64,000 nt of DNA from Geminicoccaceae bacterium (GCA_020638465.1 JACKIM010000002.1:186001-250000); one strand, 5' to 3'. Shown: positions 1-9,287, counted from the stretch's first letter. Notes: generated by a model not told the origin, from the letters alone. Numbers and translations: made by a program.

Positions 1-1434
1 ATCGTCGCGACCCCCGATGGCGCGGTCCACGCGTTGAACAGCTCGGGTTGGGCACCGCAGTCCGCGACGGTGGACCGGGTGACCGGGAGCGTGCTGGATG
101 AGGTGGGCAAGGACGGCGTGCGCGAGGCGGGCATAGGCCCGGGCAGCCGTATCGGCCAGCTCAGCGCGCATGCGGTCACCGTGCCGGGAGCGCCGGCGGG
201 ATGGCATGCCTTGCTCGAAGCGCATGGCACTCGCTCGCTGGACGAACTGCTGCAACCGGCGATCGATCATGCCGTCAATGGCTTCGTGGTGACGCCACGG
301 GTGGCTTTCGACTGGCAGCGGGCCGAATCGACCCTGCGCAACAGCGAGGCCGGCCGGCGCATCTACCTGCCGTCGGACCGTGTTCCCGTCCCGGGCGACG
401 TCATGGCCCTGCCGTTGCTGGGCGAGACCTTCCGCAGGCTGGGCCGCGAGGGGTGGCGCGCCTTCTACGAGGGAGAGCTGGCAGCCCGGATGGTGGCGAG
501 CCTTCAGCGTTTTGGCGGCTTTCACCAGATCGGGGATTTTGCCGAGTTCGTGCCGGAATGGACCGAACCGCTGCGATCCAGTTACCGGAGCGTGGACATT
601 CTCGAACTGCCACCGAACGGACACGGCATCACTGCTCTCGAATTGCTGAATATCCTCGAAACGCAGGATCTGGCCGCCCTCGACCCGCTCGGTGCCGACC
701 GCTACCACTTCGAGGCCGAGGCGACACGGCTGGCCTTCCGCGATCGCGACCGGCATGTGGCCGATCGTCGCCACGTGCCGGTTCCCGTGGAACGCCTGCT
801 CGACAAGGACCATGCGCGCAAGCTGGCGGCGTCCATCGACCGCGGACGGGCCATGTCACTGCTGCCGGACCCCGGCCTCGATCCGCATCCCGACACGGTC
901 TATCTGAGTGTCGTCGATCGCGATGGCATGGCCATCTCGCTGATCAACTCGGTCTATGACAGCTTCGGCTCCGGCCTCGTCTGTCCCGATACCGGCGTGG
1001 TCTTCCACTCGCGCGGGCGGGCCTTCCGCCTCGACGAGCACCATCCCAACGTCATTGCTCCCCGCAAGCGGCCGCTGCATACGATCATTCCCGGCATGGC
1101 CATGAAGGATGGCCGGGTCTGGGCCTGCTTCGGCGTGATGGGCGGCGACTACCAGCCGGTCGGTCACGCGCACGTCATCACCAACATGCGCGATTACGGC
1201 ATGGATCCGCAACAGGCCGTCTCATCACCCCGGGCGATGGCCTATCCGGGACCGCTGAAGGTCGAACGCGGGCTGCCCGAGCGGACCATGCTGGATCTCG
1301 CCATGAAGGGCCATGTCATCGCCATGGCCGATTCTCCGCTGGGCGGCGGTCAGGTCATCCGTATCGACCACGAGCGGGGCGTGCTGGTCGGCGGTTCGGA
1401 CCCACGCAAGGACGGAATGGCATTGGGATACTGA
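1..1434 (+). CDS. Gamma-glutamyltransferase-like protein, 5'-truncated by the window edge
   Basis: The frame is already open at base 1, so the start lies outside the window; 477 residues are visible. It resembles the Ntn-hydrolase gamma-glutamyltransferase family, which cleaves itself before a catalytic Thr. The segment DTVYLSVVDRDG (Thr codon 895-897) aligns with the processing site TTHYSVVD of E. coli Ggt, and a GGGQVIRID-like segment sits near the C-terminus. The NNEMDDF block of classical Ggt is missing; HSRGRAFRLDEHHPN stands in its place, as in YwrD-like paralogues, so the true substrate is open. It ends four bases before the antiporter start, suggesting co-transcription. Confidence 0.85.
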   Translation: MVATPDGAVHALNSSGWAPQSATVDRVTGSVLDEVGKDGVREAGIGPGSRIGQLSAHAVTVPGAPAGWHALLEAHGTRSLDELLQPAIDHAVNGFVVTPRVAFDWQRAESTLRNSEAGRRIYLPSDRVPVPGDVMALPLLGETFRRLGREGWRAFYEGELAARMVASLQRFGGFHQIGDFAEFVPEWTEPLRSSYRSVDILELPPNGHGITALELLNILETQDLAALDPLGADRYHFEAEATRLAFRDRDRHVADRRHVPVPVERLLDKDHARKLAASIDRGRAMSLLPDPGLDPHPDTVYLSVVDRDGMAISLINSVYDSFGSGLVCPDTGVVFHSRGRAFRLDEHHPNVIAPRKRPLHTIIPGMAMKDGRVWACFGVMGGDYQPVGHAHVITNMRDYGMDPQQAVSSPRAMAYPGPLKVERGLPERTMLDLAMKGHVIAMADSPLGGGQVIRIDHERGVLVGGSDPRKDGMALGY

Positions 1435-1438
1435 CCAC

Positions 1439-2740
1439 ATGACCATCTTCGAGATTTCGGCCATCCTCATCGTCATGGCGGCCCTGTTCGGCTACATCAA
1501 CCACATGGTCTTCAAGCTGCCTCCGACCATCGGCCTCGTGGTCATGGGGCTGCTGGCCTCGTTTGCCGCCATGGGACTCGACCGGCTCATCCCCGGTTTC
1601 ACCATGGTCGCCGACCTGCGGGCCTTCGTCTCCAGCATCGACTTCTACGATGCGCTGATGAACGGCATGCTCGGCTTCATCCTGTTCGCCGGGGCGCTGC
1701 ACGTCAATTTTGCCGATCTCGCACATGAGAAATGGATGGTCATTCTCACGGCCACGGTCGGCCTCCTGATCTCGACATTCATCATCGGTTACGGTCTCAA
1801 CTGGTATGCCGGAACGCCGCTGCTGGTGGCTCTCGTCTTCGGCGCTCTCATCAGCCCGACCGATCCCGTGGCTGTACTGGGCATGCTCAAGACCATCCGC
1901 GTGCCGAAGAGCCTGCAGACCAAGATCGCCGGCGAAAGCCTGTTCAATGACGGCGTCGCGGTGGTCGTGTTCCTCATCCTTGCGGCCCTGGCCTTCGGCG
2001 ATGGCGGTCAGGCCACCGGGCCTCTGGACGTGGCCACGCTGTTTTTCCGTGACGCGGTCGGAGGGGCGGTCCTCGGTGCTGTGGCGGGCTGGCTGACCTG
2101 CCGACTGCTGGCCGAGGTGGACGAATACGTGCTCGAGGTCCTCATGACCCTGGCCCTGGTCATGGGAACCTACGCGCTGGCGGGCGCCCTGCACATGAGC
2201 GGACCCATCGCGGTGGTGCTGGCGGGACTCGTCGTCGGCAACAGCGGCTTCGAGTATGGCATGAGTGAGCGTACCCGGCTACATGTCGAGCGCTTCTGGC
2301 ATCTCGTCGACGAGATCCTCAACGCTGCCCTGTTCCTGCTCATCGGCATCGAGGTGCTGGCCATTCCGTTCGAATCGAAGACCATGCACGTCATCTTCCT
2401 GATGATCCCGCTGGTCCTGGGTGCGAGGGTCGTGGCGATCGGCCTGCCGATGCTCGTTCTCGCGCGCCGACAGAGCTTCGGCAGGGGAACGTTGCCCATC
2501 CTCGTATGGGGCGGACTGCGCGGCGGCATTTCGGTGGCGCTCGCGCTCTCCCTGCCGGACAGCGAGTACAAGCCCATGATCATCGCGGCCACCTATGTCG
2601 TGGTGGTCTTCTCGATCATCGTCCAGGGCATGACCATGGCGCCCGTGATCCGCCGCTTCGGCCCGACGGCTGCCCGCGAGGAAATCATCTCGAAGACCGA
2701 GGCGGAAACCGGGGCGAAGATGAAAGGGGAGACCGCCTGA
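1439..2740 (+). CDS. CPA1-family cation:proton antiporter (NhaP-like)
   Basis: This 433-residue, strongly hydrophobic protein has about 12-13 predicted membrane segments and very short loops. CPA1 hallmarks are visible: GALISPTDPVAVLG near residues 132-146 and GESLFNDGVAVVVF near 164-178, which contain the Asp residues used for Na+ or K+/H+ exchange. ATG 1439 is chosen because it follows the previous stop by four bases; the frame is open further upstream but there lies inside the preceding gene. The C-terminus is a short charged tail without a regulatory TrkA domain. The ion specificity cannot be read from the sequence. Confidence 0.88.
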   Translation: MTIFEISAILIVMAALFGYINHMVFKLPPTIGLVVMGLLASFAAMGLDRLIPGFTMVADLRAFVSSIDFYDALMNGMLGFILFAGALHVNFADLAHEKWMVILTATVGLLISTFIIGYGLNWYAGTPLLVALVFGALISPTDPVAVLGMLKTIRVPKSLQTKIAGESLFNDGVAVVVFLILAALAFGDGGQATGPLDVATLFFRDAVGGAVLGAVAGWLTCRLLAEVDEYVLEVLMTLALVMGTYALAGALHMSGPIAVVLAGLVVGNSGFEYGMSERTRLHVERFWHLVDEILNAALFLLIGIEVLAIPFESKTMHVIFLMIPLVLGARVVAIGLPMLVLARRQSFGRGTLPILVWGGLRGGISVALALSLPDSEYKPMIIAATYVVVVFSIIVQGMTMAPVIRRFGPTAAREEIISKTEAETGAKMKGETA

Positions 2741-2819
2741 ACAACATGGCGGCCCTGTGGATTCCGCCGCGGCGCGCCATATATGACCCATGGATTTTCC
2801 CGTTATCCGGAGGAGGCAT

Positions 2820-3551
2820 ATGATCGTTCCGACACTGCGCTACAACGATGCACGCCAGGCCATCGACTGGCTGTGCAGGACCTTCGGCTTCGAGCGTCAT
2901 CTCGTGGTCGAGGGTGATGACGGCAGGATCGAGCATGCCCAGCTCACCTATGGCAGCGGCATGGTCATGCTGGGACACGCCAGCGACAGCCGGCCCGACC
3001 GCGGCGGCGAAGTCTATGTGGTGGTCTCCGATCCCGATGCCCATTGCCGGCGGGCGCGCGACGAGGGAGCCGAGATCGTCCGCGAGGTGACGAACCAGGA
3101 CTATGGCGGGCGCCTCTATTCGGTGCGCGACCTTGAGGGCAAGTTCTGGCATTTCGGCAGCTACGATCCCTTCGACAAGTCGAACGGTCGCATCGACTAT
3201 CATGAGGACGACGCGGCAAGCCTCGTCGAGATCCGGGTTGCCGGCCGGGTCACCGCCAATCGCTTCGAACAGGTGGTGGAGAAGCTTGAAGCCTTTCTCG
3301 CCCGACACGAGAAGGTGCGCATCGTCGAGATCGTCGAGAGCTTCGAGGGCATGGACCTGTCCCTGCTGTTCGACGATTTCCTCTTCAGCCTGCGGCACAT
3401 GCGCCGTTTCAGCCATATCGCCGTCGTCACCGATCTGGGCTGGGTCGAGCGCATGACCAATGCGGCCGCCGTCATCATGCCGGCGAAAATCCGCGTCTTT
3501 CCGATGGAATCGGTCGAGGAGGCGCGAAGCTGGCTCAGGAAGACAACCTGA
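2820..3551 (+). CDS. VOC (glyoxalase-like) domain fused to a SpoIIAA-like STAS domain
   Basis: The protein has 243 residues. Residues 1-115 have the beta-alpha-beta-beta-beta pattern of a VOC/glyoxalase-fold protein of the PhnB-like kind (MIVPTLRYNDARQAIDWL, ending DLEGKFWHFGSYDP). Residues about 135-243 (LVEIRVAGRVTANRFEQVV to VEEARSWL) look like a SpoIIAA-like STAS/SEC14-type domain, with the usual alternating strands and helices. A strong Shine-Dalgarno GGAGGAGG at 2809-2816 fixes ATG 2820. The fusion is unusual: both halves normally occur alone. No enzymatic activity can be assigned. Confidence 0.72.
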   Translation: MIVPTLRYNDARQAIDWLCRTFGFERHLVVEGDDGRIEHAQLTYGSGMVMLGHASDSRPDRGGEVYVVVSDPDAHCRRARDEGAEIVREVTNQDYGGRLYSVRDLEGKFWHFGSYDPFDKSNGRIDYHEDDAASLVEIRVAGRVTANRFEQVVEKLEAFLARHEKVRIVEIVESFEGMDLSLLFDDFLFSLRHMRRFSHIAVVTDLGWVERMTNAAAVIMPAKIRVFPMESVEEARSWLRKTT

Positions 3552-3744
3552 ACCGGTAACGGAAATAAGAAAATATTCCTTGATCCTGTTGCCCGGTTCA
3601 TGTCATACGGGTGGCATGATCACATCCTGCACCTCGACTCTGCCGCCCGCATCACGCGGATCATATCAACTGTGGGTACTATGTCGCCCGGAAAGGGACT
3701 ATCTGAACGTTCTCCATTCGGAGAAGAACAAGAGACTTGAAAAC

Positions 3745-3758
3745 ATAAGCATGCTTAT
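3745..3758. promoter_or_regulatory. Perfect 14-bp palindrome, probable MarR operator
   Basis: ATAAGCATGCTTAT is a perfect inverted repeat ending 14 bases before the ATG of the MarR-type gene, where it would overlap the promoter or leader. MarR-family dimers bind palindromes of this size, and regulators that head an emrAB operon usually repress themselves. The assignment rests on symmetry and position only. Confidence 0.55.
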
Positions 3759-3772
3759 ATTATGCTTTGCTC

Positions 3773-4246
3773 ATGAACAGCGTTCCAACGGATTCCCTGG
3801 GTTTTCTGCTCCACGACGCGGCGCGGCTGATGCGCCGGCGGTTCGAGGATCGGGGGCAGCAATTCGGCCTGTCGACCGCACAATGGCGGTTGCTGGTGCA
3901 CCTGGTGCGCGAGGGGGCGGCCGCGCAGGCGCGGATCGCCGAGTTGCTCGAAATCGAGCCCATCAGCGTCTCGCGGCTGGTGGATCGCATGGAGCAGGCC
4001 GGATGGGTCGAGCGTTGCCCCGACCCGGCGGACAGGCGGGTGCGGATCGTTCACCCGACCGCACAGGCGCTCGCGGCATTCAACGAGGTCCGTCTCATGG
4101 CGGGCGAGGTTTACGAGATCGCGCAGCAGGGGCTTGCCGCCGAAGAGCGCGCGGTCCTGATCAAGGCCCTCAAGGCCATCGTGCATAACCTGAGCGAGAC
4201 GGACGCGGCCGGTCCGCAGATATTCCCCTTGAGGAAAGAAGCATAA
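3773..4246 (+). CDS. MarR-family transcriptional regulator of the adjacent efflux operon
   Basis: This 157-residue winged-helix protein has the MarR layout: an N-terminal dimerisation helix, then LSTAQWRLLVHL, the recognition helix region IEPISVSRLVDRMEQAGW and the wing DPADRRVRIVHPT. ATG 3773 is preferred over an in-frame TTG six bases upstream. The gene is followed after three bases by an EmrA-type gene, so it most likely represses this multidrug efflux operon and itself through the palindrome just upstream, releasing DNA when a phenolic or other hydrophobic ligand binds. The ligand is unknown. Confidence 0.88.
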   Translation: MNSVPTDSLGFLLHDAARLMRRRFEDRGQQFGLSTAQWRLLVHLVREGAAAQARIAELLEIEPISVSRLVDRMEQAGWVERCPDPADRRVRIVHPTAQALAAFNEVRLMAGEVYEIAQQGLAAEERAVLIKALKAIVHNLSETDAAGPQIFPLRKEA

Positions 4247-4249
4247 TCG

Positions 4250-5446
4250 ATGAGTGCTGTCGTCAAACGCATGGAGCCCGATACGGCGCGCAAGAATTCC
4301 GACGATGCGCCGAAGGACTCTCCGCAGGCTTCCCCCTTGCCGGAAACACCCGCCGGGCGGGGCACCGAAGCCCCGGAGAGGCCGGTTCGCAGGAAAGGTC
4401 GTCGGATCTTCTGGATGCTCTTCGTCCCGGCCCTGCTGGTCGCCGGCGGTACCTATGTCTGGCTGGCCGGTGGACGGTTCGAAAGCACGGAGAACGCCAA
4501 TCTGCAGGCGGCAATGATCGCCGTCAGCTCGCAGGTGGCTGGTCGGGCCGAGGATGTTCGGGTCCGGGACAATGTTATCGTCAAGGCCGGGGATGTTCTC
4601 TTCCAGGTCGACCCCGAACCCTATGCGATTGCCGTGGCGCACGCCAACGCCTCGCTGTCGGCAGCGCGGATCGAGGTTCGCCGGTTGCAGTCGGGCTACA
4701 GGCTGGCCATGGCCCAGTCGCAGATTGCCAGCGACAACCTCGCCTATTTCCAGCAGCAGTTCGACCGGCAGCGGGAGCTGAGAAGCCGCGGGGTGGCATC
4801 CGTGTCGTCCTATGACGGCGCGGTCCGCGACCTGCGCAACGCCGAGGATACGAAGGTCGCGGCGGACGAGGCGATAGCCAATGCGAAAGCGGCCCTGGGC
4901 GGTCTTCCGGTAGGCGGCGGCGAGAAGGTGGTCGATGACCATCCGACTGTCCGGGCGGCCCAGGCGGTAGCCGACAAGGCCGCCTACGACCTTGAGAACA
5001 CCATGGTTCGCGCGCCCTCCGACGGGATTCTGGCCAAGGCGTCGTCCTTTCGCGAAGGAACCTATGTGACGCCGAGCGCTCCGCTGTTCGCGCTGGTCGA
5101 GACCGGAGAGCTGTGGGTCGATGCCAATTTCAAGGAAACCCAGCTCACCAACATGAAGGTGGGCCAGAAGGCCACCGTCGTCTTCGATGCCTTCCCGGAC
5201 AGGGAGTTCGAGGCGACGGTCGATTCGATCGGCGCCGGCACGGGCGCGGAGTTCTCGCTGCTGCCGGCGCAGAACGCGACCGGAAACTGGGTTAAGGTTA
5301 CCCAGCGTGTGCCGGTTCGCGTGCACCTTGAGGCCACTCCGGCGGAAACCGCGATGCTGGTCAACGGCATGAGCGCCGATGTCACGGTGGACACCGGGGT
5401 CGAGCGCACCTTGCGTGACCTTCTCCGCCATCTCGATCCGTTCTGA
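4250..5446 (+). CDS. emrA: EmrA-type membrane fusion protein (HlyD family)
   Basis: The protein has 398 residues: a charged cytoplasmic N-terminus of about 50 residues, one membrane anchor (IFWMLFVPALLVAGGTYVWL), then a periplasmic biotinyl-lipoyl-like half (AMIAVSSQVAGRAEDV, VFQVDPEPYAIAV), a long alpha-hairpin (about residues 130-230) and the second lipoyl and beta-barrel part (DNTMVRAPSDGI-type segment, LWVDANFKETQL). This is the EmrA/VceA architecture that links an inner-membrane drug/H+ antiporter to an outer-membrane channel. No TolC-like gene is present nearby. It lies between the MarR gene (3 bases) and the EmrB gene (14 bases). Confidence 0.9.
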   Translation: MSAVVKRMEPDTARKNSDDAPKDSPQASPLPETPAGRGTEAPERPVRRKGRRIFWMLFVPALLVAGGTYVWLAGGRFESTENANLQAAMIAVSSQVAGRAEDVRVRDNVIVKAGDVLFQVDPEPYAIAVAHANASLSAARIEVRRLQSGYRLAMAQSQIASDNLAYFQQQFDRQRELRSRGVASVSSYDGAVRDLRNAEDTKVAADEAIANAKAALGGLPVGGGEKVVDDHPTVRAAQAVADKAAYDLENTMVRAPSDGILAKASSFREGTYVTPSAPLFALVETGELWVDANFKETQLTNMKVGQKATVVFDAFPDREFEATVDSIGAGTGAEFSLLPAQNATGNWVKVTQRVPVRVHLEATPAETAMLVNGMSADVTVDTGVERTLRDLLRHLDPF

Positions 5447-5460
5447 CCGGGGGAAGGGCC

Positions 5461-6996
5461 ATGTCCGCCTCGTCCGGCCAGGCGATGGATGTTCCGCATC
5501 GCGGGTTGATCACCGTGTCTGTGATGCTGGCCACCGTCATGCAGGTCCTCGACACGACCATCGCCAATGTCGCCCTGCCGACCATGACCGGCGATCTCGG
5601 CGCCTCGCCCGATACCATAACCTGGGTCCTGACCTCCTATATCGTCGCGGCGGCGATCATGACGCCGCTCACCGGCTGGCTCGCGGACCGCATAGGCCGC
5701 AAGCAGCTGTTCCTGGTCTCGATCGTCGGCTTTGTCGTGACCTCCATGGCCTGCGGCCTTGCCCGCAATCTCGACATGATGGTGCTGTTCCGCATCCTTC
5801 AGGGGCTGTTCGGCGCTGCCATCGTGCCACTGTCGCAGACCTTTCTCCTCGACATCAATCCCAAGGAGCGCCACGGGCAGGCCATGGCGATGTGGGGGGC
5901 GGGGATCATGGTGGGCCCGATCATCGGTCCGACCCTGGGAGGATGGTTGACCGAGGCGCTCAACTGGCGCTGGGTGTTCTTCATCAACCTGCCCGTGGGC
6001 ATTCTCGCCTTTCTCGGCTCGGCAGGCTACCTGCCGCACATTGCCACCCGGCTTCGCAAGTTCGACTTCTTCGGCTTCGCCATGCTGTCTCTCGGTGTCG
6101 GCGCATTGCAGCTCATGCTCGATCGTGGCGGCGAGGTCGACTGGTTCGATGCCTATGAAACATGGATCGAGCTCGGGTTCTCCATCGCCGGATTCTGGGT
6201 CTTCATCGTCCACAGTGTCACCAGCGACGAACCGTTCATCGACCCGCGCATCTTCCTTGACCGGAATTTCACCACCGGCCTCGTCTTCATCTTCATCGTC
6301 GGCATCATCCTGCTGGCGAGTCTCGCCCTCCTGCCTCCCATGCTGGCCAGCGTGTTCGGCTATCCGACGATCACCTCGGGCGAGGTCATGGCGCCGCGCG
6401 GCGTCGGGACCATGATCTCGATGATCCTGGTGGGCCGGCTGATGCATCACGTCGATCCCCGCTTCCTGATCGTTACCGGCCTGACCCTGATCTGCATCTC
6501 GCTGTGGATGATGACCGGTTTCAGCCCGGATATCGATTCCACCCCGATCATTGTCAGCGGCGTCATCCAGGGGCTGGGACTCGGGCTCGTGTTCGTGCCG
6601 CTTTCGACCGTCGCCTTCGCCACGCTCGACGGCCGGTTTCGCACCGATGGCACGGCATTGTTCAGTCTGGTCCGCAACATCGGCTCGTCGATCGGCATCT
6701 CGATCACCAGTGCGCTCTGGACCCACAATGTCCAGGTCAACCATTCGGAGCTGGTCGCCAACATCCATCCGTTCAATCCGTTGCTCAAGCTGGCGGCACC
6801 CGCGGCGATTACTGGCGACCCGGCCACGCTTGCCCGCCTCGACGGCCTGATCGGCGTCCAGGCGCGGATGATCTCCTATCTCGACGATTTCAAGTTCATG
6901 CTGATCATTTCGGCGGCAGCGATCCTTCTCGTCTTCTTCCTCGATCGGCCCGAACGGTCGAAGGGGGGGCAGGCGGCCGCACCGCCGCCGGATTGA
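5461..6996 (+). CDS. emrB: EmrB/QacA-type (DHA2) multidrug MFS transporter
   Basis: The protein has 511 residues and about 14 membrane segments, as expected for the DHA2 drug:H+ antiporter family. Visible signatures are motif D1 LDTTIANVALPTM near the first helix, motif A GWLADRIGRKQLF after the second, and the motif C-like GIMVGPIIGPTLGGWL in helix 5. It is the last gene of the MarR-EmrA-EmrB operon and would export hydrophobic compounds across the inner membrane together with EmrA. The substrate is not predictable. Confidence 0.92.
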   Translation: MSASSGQAMDVPHRGLITVSVMLATVMQVLDTTIANVALPTMTGDLGASPDTITWVLTSYIVAAAIMTPLTGWLADRIGRKQLFLVSIVGFVVTSMACGLARNLDMMVLFRILQGLFGAAIVPLSQTFLLDINPKERHGQAMAMWGAGIMVGPIIGPTLGGWLTEALNWRWVFFINLPVGILAFLGSAGYLPHIATRLRKFDFFGFAMLSLGVGALQLMLDRGGEVDWFDAYETWIELGFSIAGFWVFIVHSVTSDEPFIDPRIFLDRNFTTGLVFIFIVGIILLASLALLPPMLASVFGYPTITSGEVMAPRGVGTMISMILVGRLMHHVDPRFLIVTGLTLICISLWMMTGFSPDIDSTPIIVSGVIQGLGLGLVFVPLSTVAFATLDGRFRTDGTALFSLVRNIGSSIGISITSALWTHNVQVNHSELVANIHPFNPLLKLAAPAAITGDPATLARLDGLIGVQARMISYLDDFKFMLIISAAAILLVFFLDRPERSKGGQAAAPPPD

Positions 6997-7213
6997 AACA
7001 TTTCCCGGTCGTCAGGTGCGATCGCCCGGGAAATGCGTGAAAATCCCAACTCTTGGCCGTTTCCGTGAAAATCGCCATTCCCGCGACCTTGCCGATGCGG
7101 GTTGGATCGGCCAATGTCGAAGGACGCCAAAAGAGGGGCGTGAGGGAAGGGACAGTCAGGTTCGGCCCACGCCGCGGGGACTGGCGGTCGTCTCGAAGAT
7201 GCTGGGATCGCCA

Positions 7214-7951
7214 ATGATCGAGTGGTTGCTGACGCCGCTATCCGGGAGCGCCAGCCATTTCATCTCGCCGCCGGTTTTCTGGCACGCGCGGGGAATGGTG
7301 CTGGCATGGGGGATACTTCTGCCCCTGGGAGTGTTGATCGCCCGCTACATGAAGATCACCCCGGGACAGGGATGGCCGCGAGTGCTGGACAATCCGTTCT
7401 GGTGGAACTGGCACCGGGGGCTCCAATATACAGGCATCGGCATCGCGCTTGCCGCCCTGGCACTGATCCTCATGCGGGGCGGACATCGCCCGTGGATACC
7501 GATGCACGGTCTCATCGGATGGGCGGCGATCGTGCTGGGGGTGGCACAGGTGGTGTCGGCCTGGCTGCGCGGCAGCAAGGGCGGGCCGACCGGCGAGGGG
7601 TGCCTGACCGGCGATCTTCGTGGCGATCACTATGACATGACCCGGCGCCGTCTCATCTTCGAGTATTTCCACAAGCTGGGCGGGCTGGTCGCGGTCCTGC
7701 TGTCGGTCGTCGCGATCGTCACCGGTCTCGTGCTTGCCGACGCGCCGCGCTGGATGTTGCTGGCGATGCTGTGCTGGTGGGGCCTGCTGGTGGTTGTCGC
7801 CCTGCTCCTGCAAAGGCAGGGGAGGTGCATCGATACCTACCAGGCCATCTGGGGACCGGATGCCACGCTGCCAGGCAACCGGCGTCGTCCCGTCGGCTTC
7901 GGCATACGTCAGTTGTCGCCGGGCTCCGGCCAGCCTTTCGAACGACCCTGA
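7214..7951 (+). CDS. Cytochrome b561-type transmembrane protein
   Basis: This 245-residue membrane protein has five or six helices and the His pattern of a eukaryote-like cytochrome b561 domain: FWHARGMVL, WNWHRGLQYTG, PMHGLIGWAAI and FEYFHKLGGLV give four His suited to two b-type haems. Such proteins carry electrons across the membrane. ATG 7214 is chosen because the domain begins soon after it; the frame stays open to 7016 but that part has no family resemblance. Nothing in the context fixes the electron donor. An FAD enzyme follows 115 bases downstream. Confidence 0.75.
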   Translation: MIEWLLTPLSGSASHFISPPVFWHARGMVLAWGILLPLGVLIARYMKITPGQGWPRVLDNPFWWNWHRGLQYTGIGIALAALALILMRGGHRPWIPMHGLIGWAAIVLGVAQVVSAWLRGSKGGPTGEGCLTGDLRGDHYDMTRRRLIFEYFHKLGGLVAVLLSVVAIVTGLVLADAPRWMLLAMLCWWGLLVVVALLLQRQGRCIDTYQAIWGPDATLPGNRRRPVGFGIRQLSPGSGQPFERP

Positions 7952-8066
7952 ATGCCACCCGGACGCGACCCATTCCTCGGATACCACAGGCTGTTACCAC
8001 TATCGGAATTTCGTCAACACGCTGCTAGCCTGTCGTCGAAGGTTGATCGCCGGGAGGAGCGGGCAG

Positions 8067-9287
8067 GTGAGCGGCAAGGTCGAATACGGGGTGCCTCGTT
8101 GTACAGCCTATGACGTGGTGATCGTCGGCGGGGCGATGCAGGGCTCCTCGGTCGCATGGTTCCTGGCCGACAATCCCGATTTCGATGGCTCGATCCTGGT
8201 CGTCGAACGCGACCCGACCTACGAGTTCTGCTCGACGTCGCTCAGCAATAGCTGCATCCGGCAGCAGTACTCACGTGAAATCAATATCCGCGTGTCGCAG
8301 TTCGGTGCCGAATTCGTGCACGATCTGCGCAGGTTCATGGGGGGCGACGAGCGCGTGCCGGAGCTGCGCATCCGCAATTTCGGCTATCTCTACCTGGCCG
8401 CCAGCGAACGTTTCGCGCAAGCCCTGCGCCGCAACCAGCAGACGCAGGCTGCGTGCGGTGCCGGAACGCGATTGATGACGCCCGGGGAAATTCTTGCCGA
8501 ATATCCCTTCTACAATATGGATGACGTCTTGCTCGGCAGCCACAATACGAGGGACGAAGGGTATTTTGACGGTATCACCGTCTTTGACTGGTTTCGTCGT
8601 TCCGCACGCGAGAAGGGTGTGGAATATCTGGCGAACGAGGTGGTCGCGATGACCCTCAATGCGGGCGGGACACGCATCGACAGCGTCACCCTCGCGACGG
8701 GCGGGCAGGTGGCCTGCGGGCAGGTGGTCAATGCATCGGGCCCGCGGGCGGCGCGGACAGCCCGCATGGCGGGCGTCGACGTTCCGGTGGAGCCGCGCAA
8801 GCGTTACACCTACATCTTCTCGGCGGCACGGCCGCTGGATCGCGATCTGCCGCTTACCATCGATCCGACGGGCATCCACATGCGCAGTGACGGTGTTCAC
8901 TACATGGCCGGTTGCAAGCCGGATGACGATGGGCCGGCCGACTACGCGGATTTCGATGCCGATCATTCGCTGTGGGAGGAGAAGGTCTGGCCGGTGCTGG
9001 CGCATCGGGTGCCGGCCTTCGAGGCGATCCGGCTGATCCGGTCATGGGTGGGCCATTACGAATATAATGTCCTCGATCAGAATGCCATTCTGGGACCGCA
9101 TACCACACTTGACAACCTTCTGTTCATCAATGGTTTTTCAGGACACGGACTGCAACAGGCGCCGGCGATGGGGCGAGGTCTCGCAGAATGGATCGTTTAT
9201 GGGGAATATCGCAGTCTCGATCTGTCCCCCTTTGCCTACAAGCGTATCGAAGACGGTATTCCCTTTGATGAGGAAGCTGTCATCTGA
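8067..9287 (+). CDS. FOXRED1-like FAD-dependent oxidoreductase
   Basis: This 406-residue protein of the DAO/DadA flavoenzyme superfamily has an N-terminal dinucleotide-binding loop YDVVIVGGAMQGSSVAW, an ERD acidic strand end (LVVERDPTYEF) and a C-terminal FAD motif INGFSGHGLQQAPAMGRG that matches FOXRED1-type proteins. These oxidise secondary amine or amino-acid-like substrates, or act in respiratory assembly in mitochondria. GTG 8067 is chosen because GGGAGGAG lies just upstream and the Rossmann fold begins at residue 13. There is no signal peptide. The substrate is unknown. Confidence 0.82.
   Translation: MSGKVEYGVPRCTAYDVVIVGGAMQGSSVAWFLADNPDFDGSILVVERDPTYEFCSTSLSNSCIRQQYSREINIRVSQFGAEFVHDLRRFMGGDERVPELRIRNFGYLYLAASERFAQALRRNQQTQAACGAGTRLMTPGEILAEYPFYNMDDVLLGSHNTRDEGYFDGITVFDWFRRSAREKGVEYLANEVVAMTLNAGGTRIDSVTLATGGQVACGQVVNASGPRAARTARMAGVDVPVEPRKRYTYIFSAARPLDRDLPLTIDPTGIHMRSDGVHYMAGCKPDDDGPADYADFDADHSLWEEKVWPVLAHRVPAFEAIRLIRSWVGHYEYNVLDQNAILGPHTTLDNLLFINGFSGHGLQQAPAMGRGLAEWIVYGEYRSLDLSPFAYKRIEDGIPFDEEAVI

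Noticed and set aside
3755..6768. Two antisense frames of 558 and 568 codons on the minus strand
   Set aside because: They mirror marR, emrA and emrB. Their translations are rich in Arg, His, Gly and Asp and show no fold.
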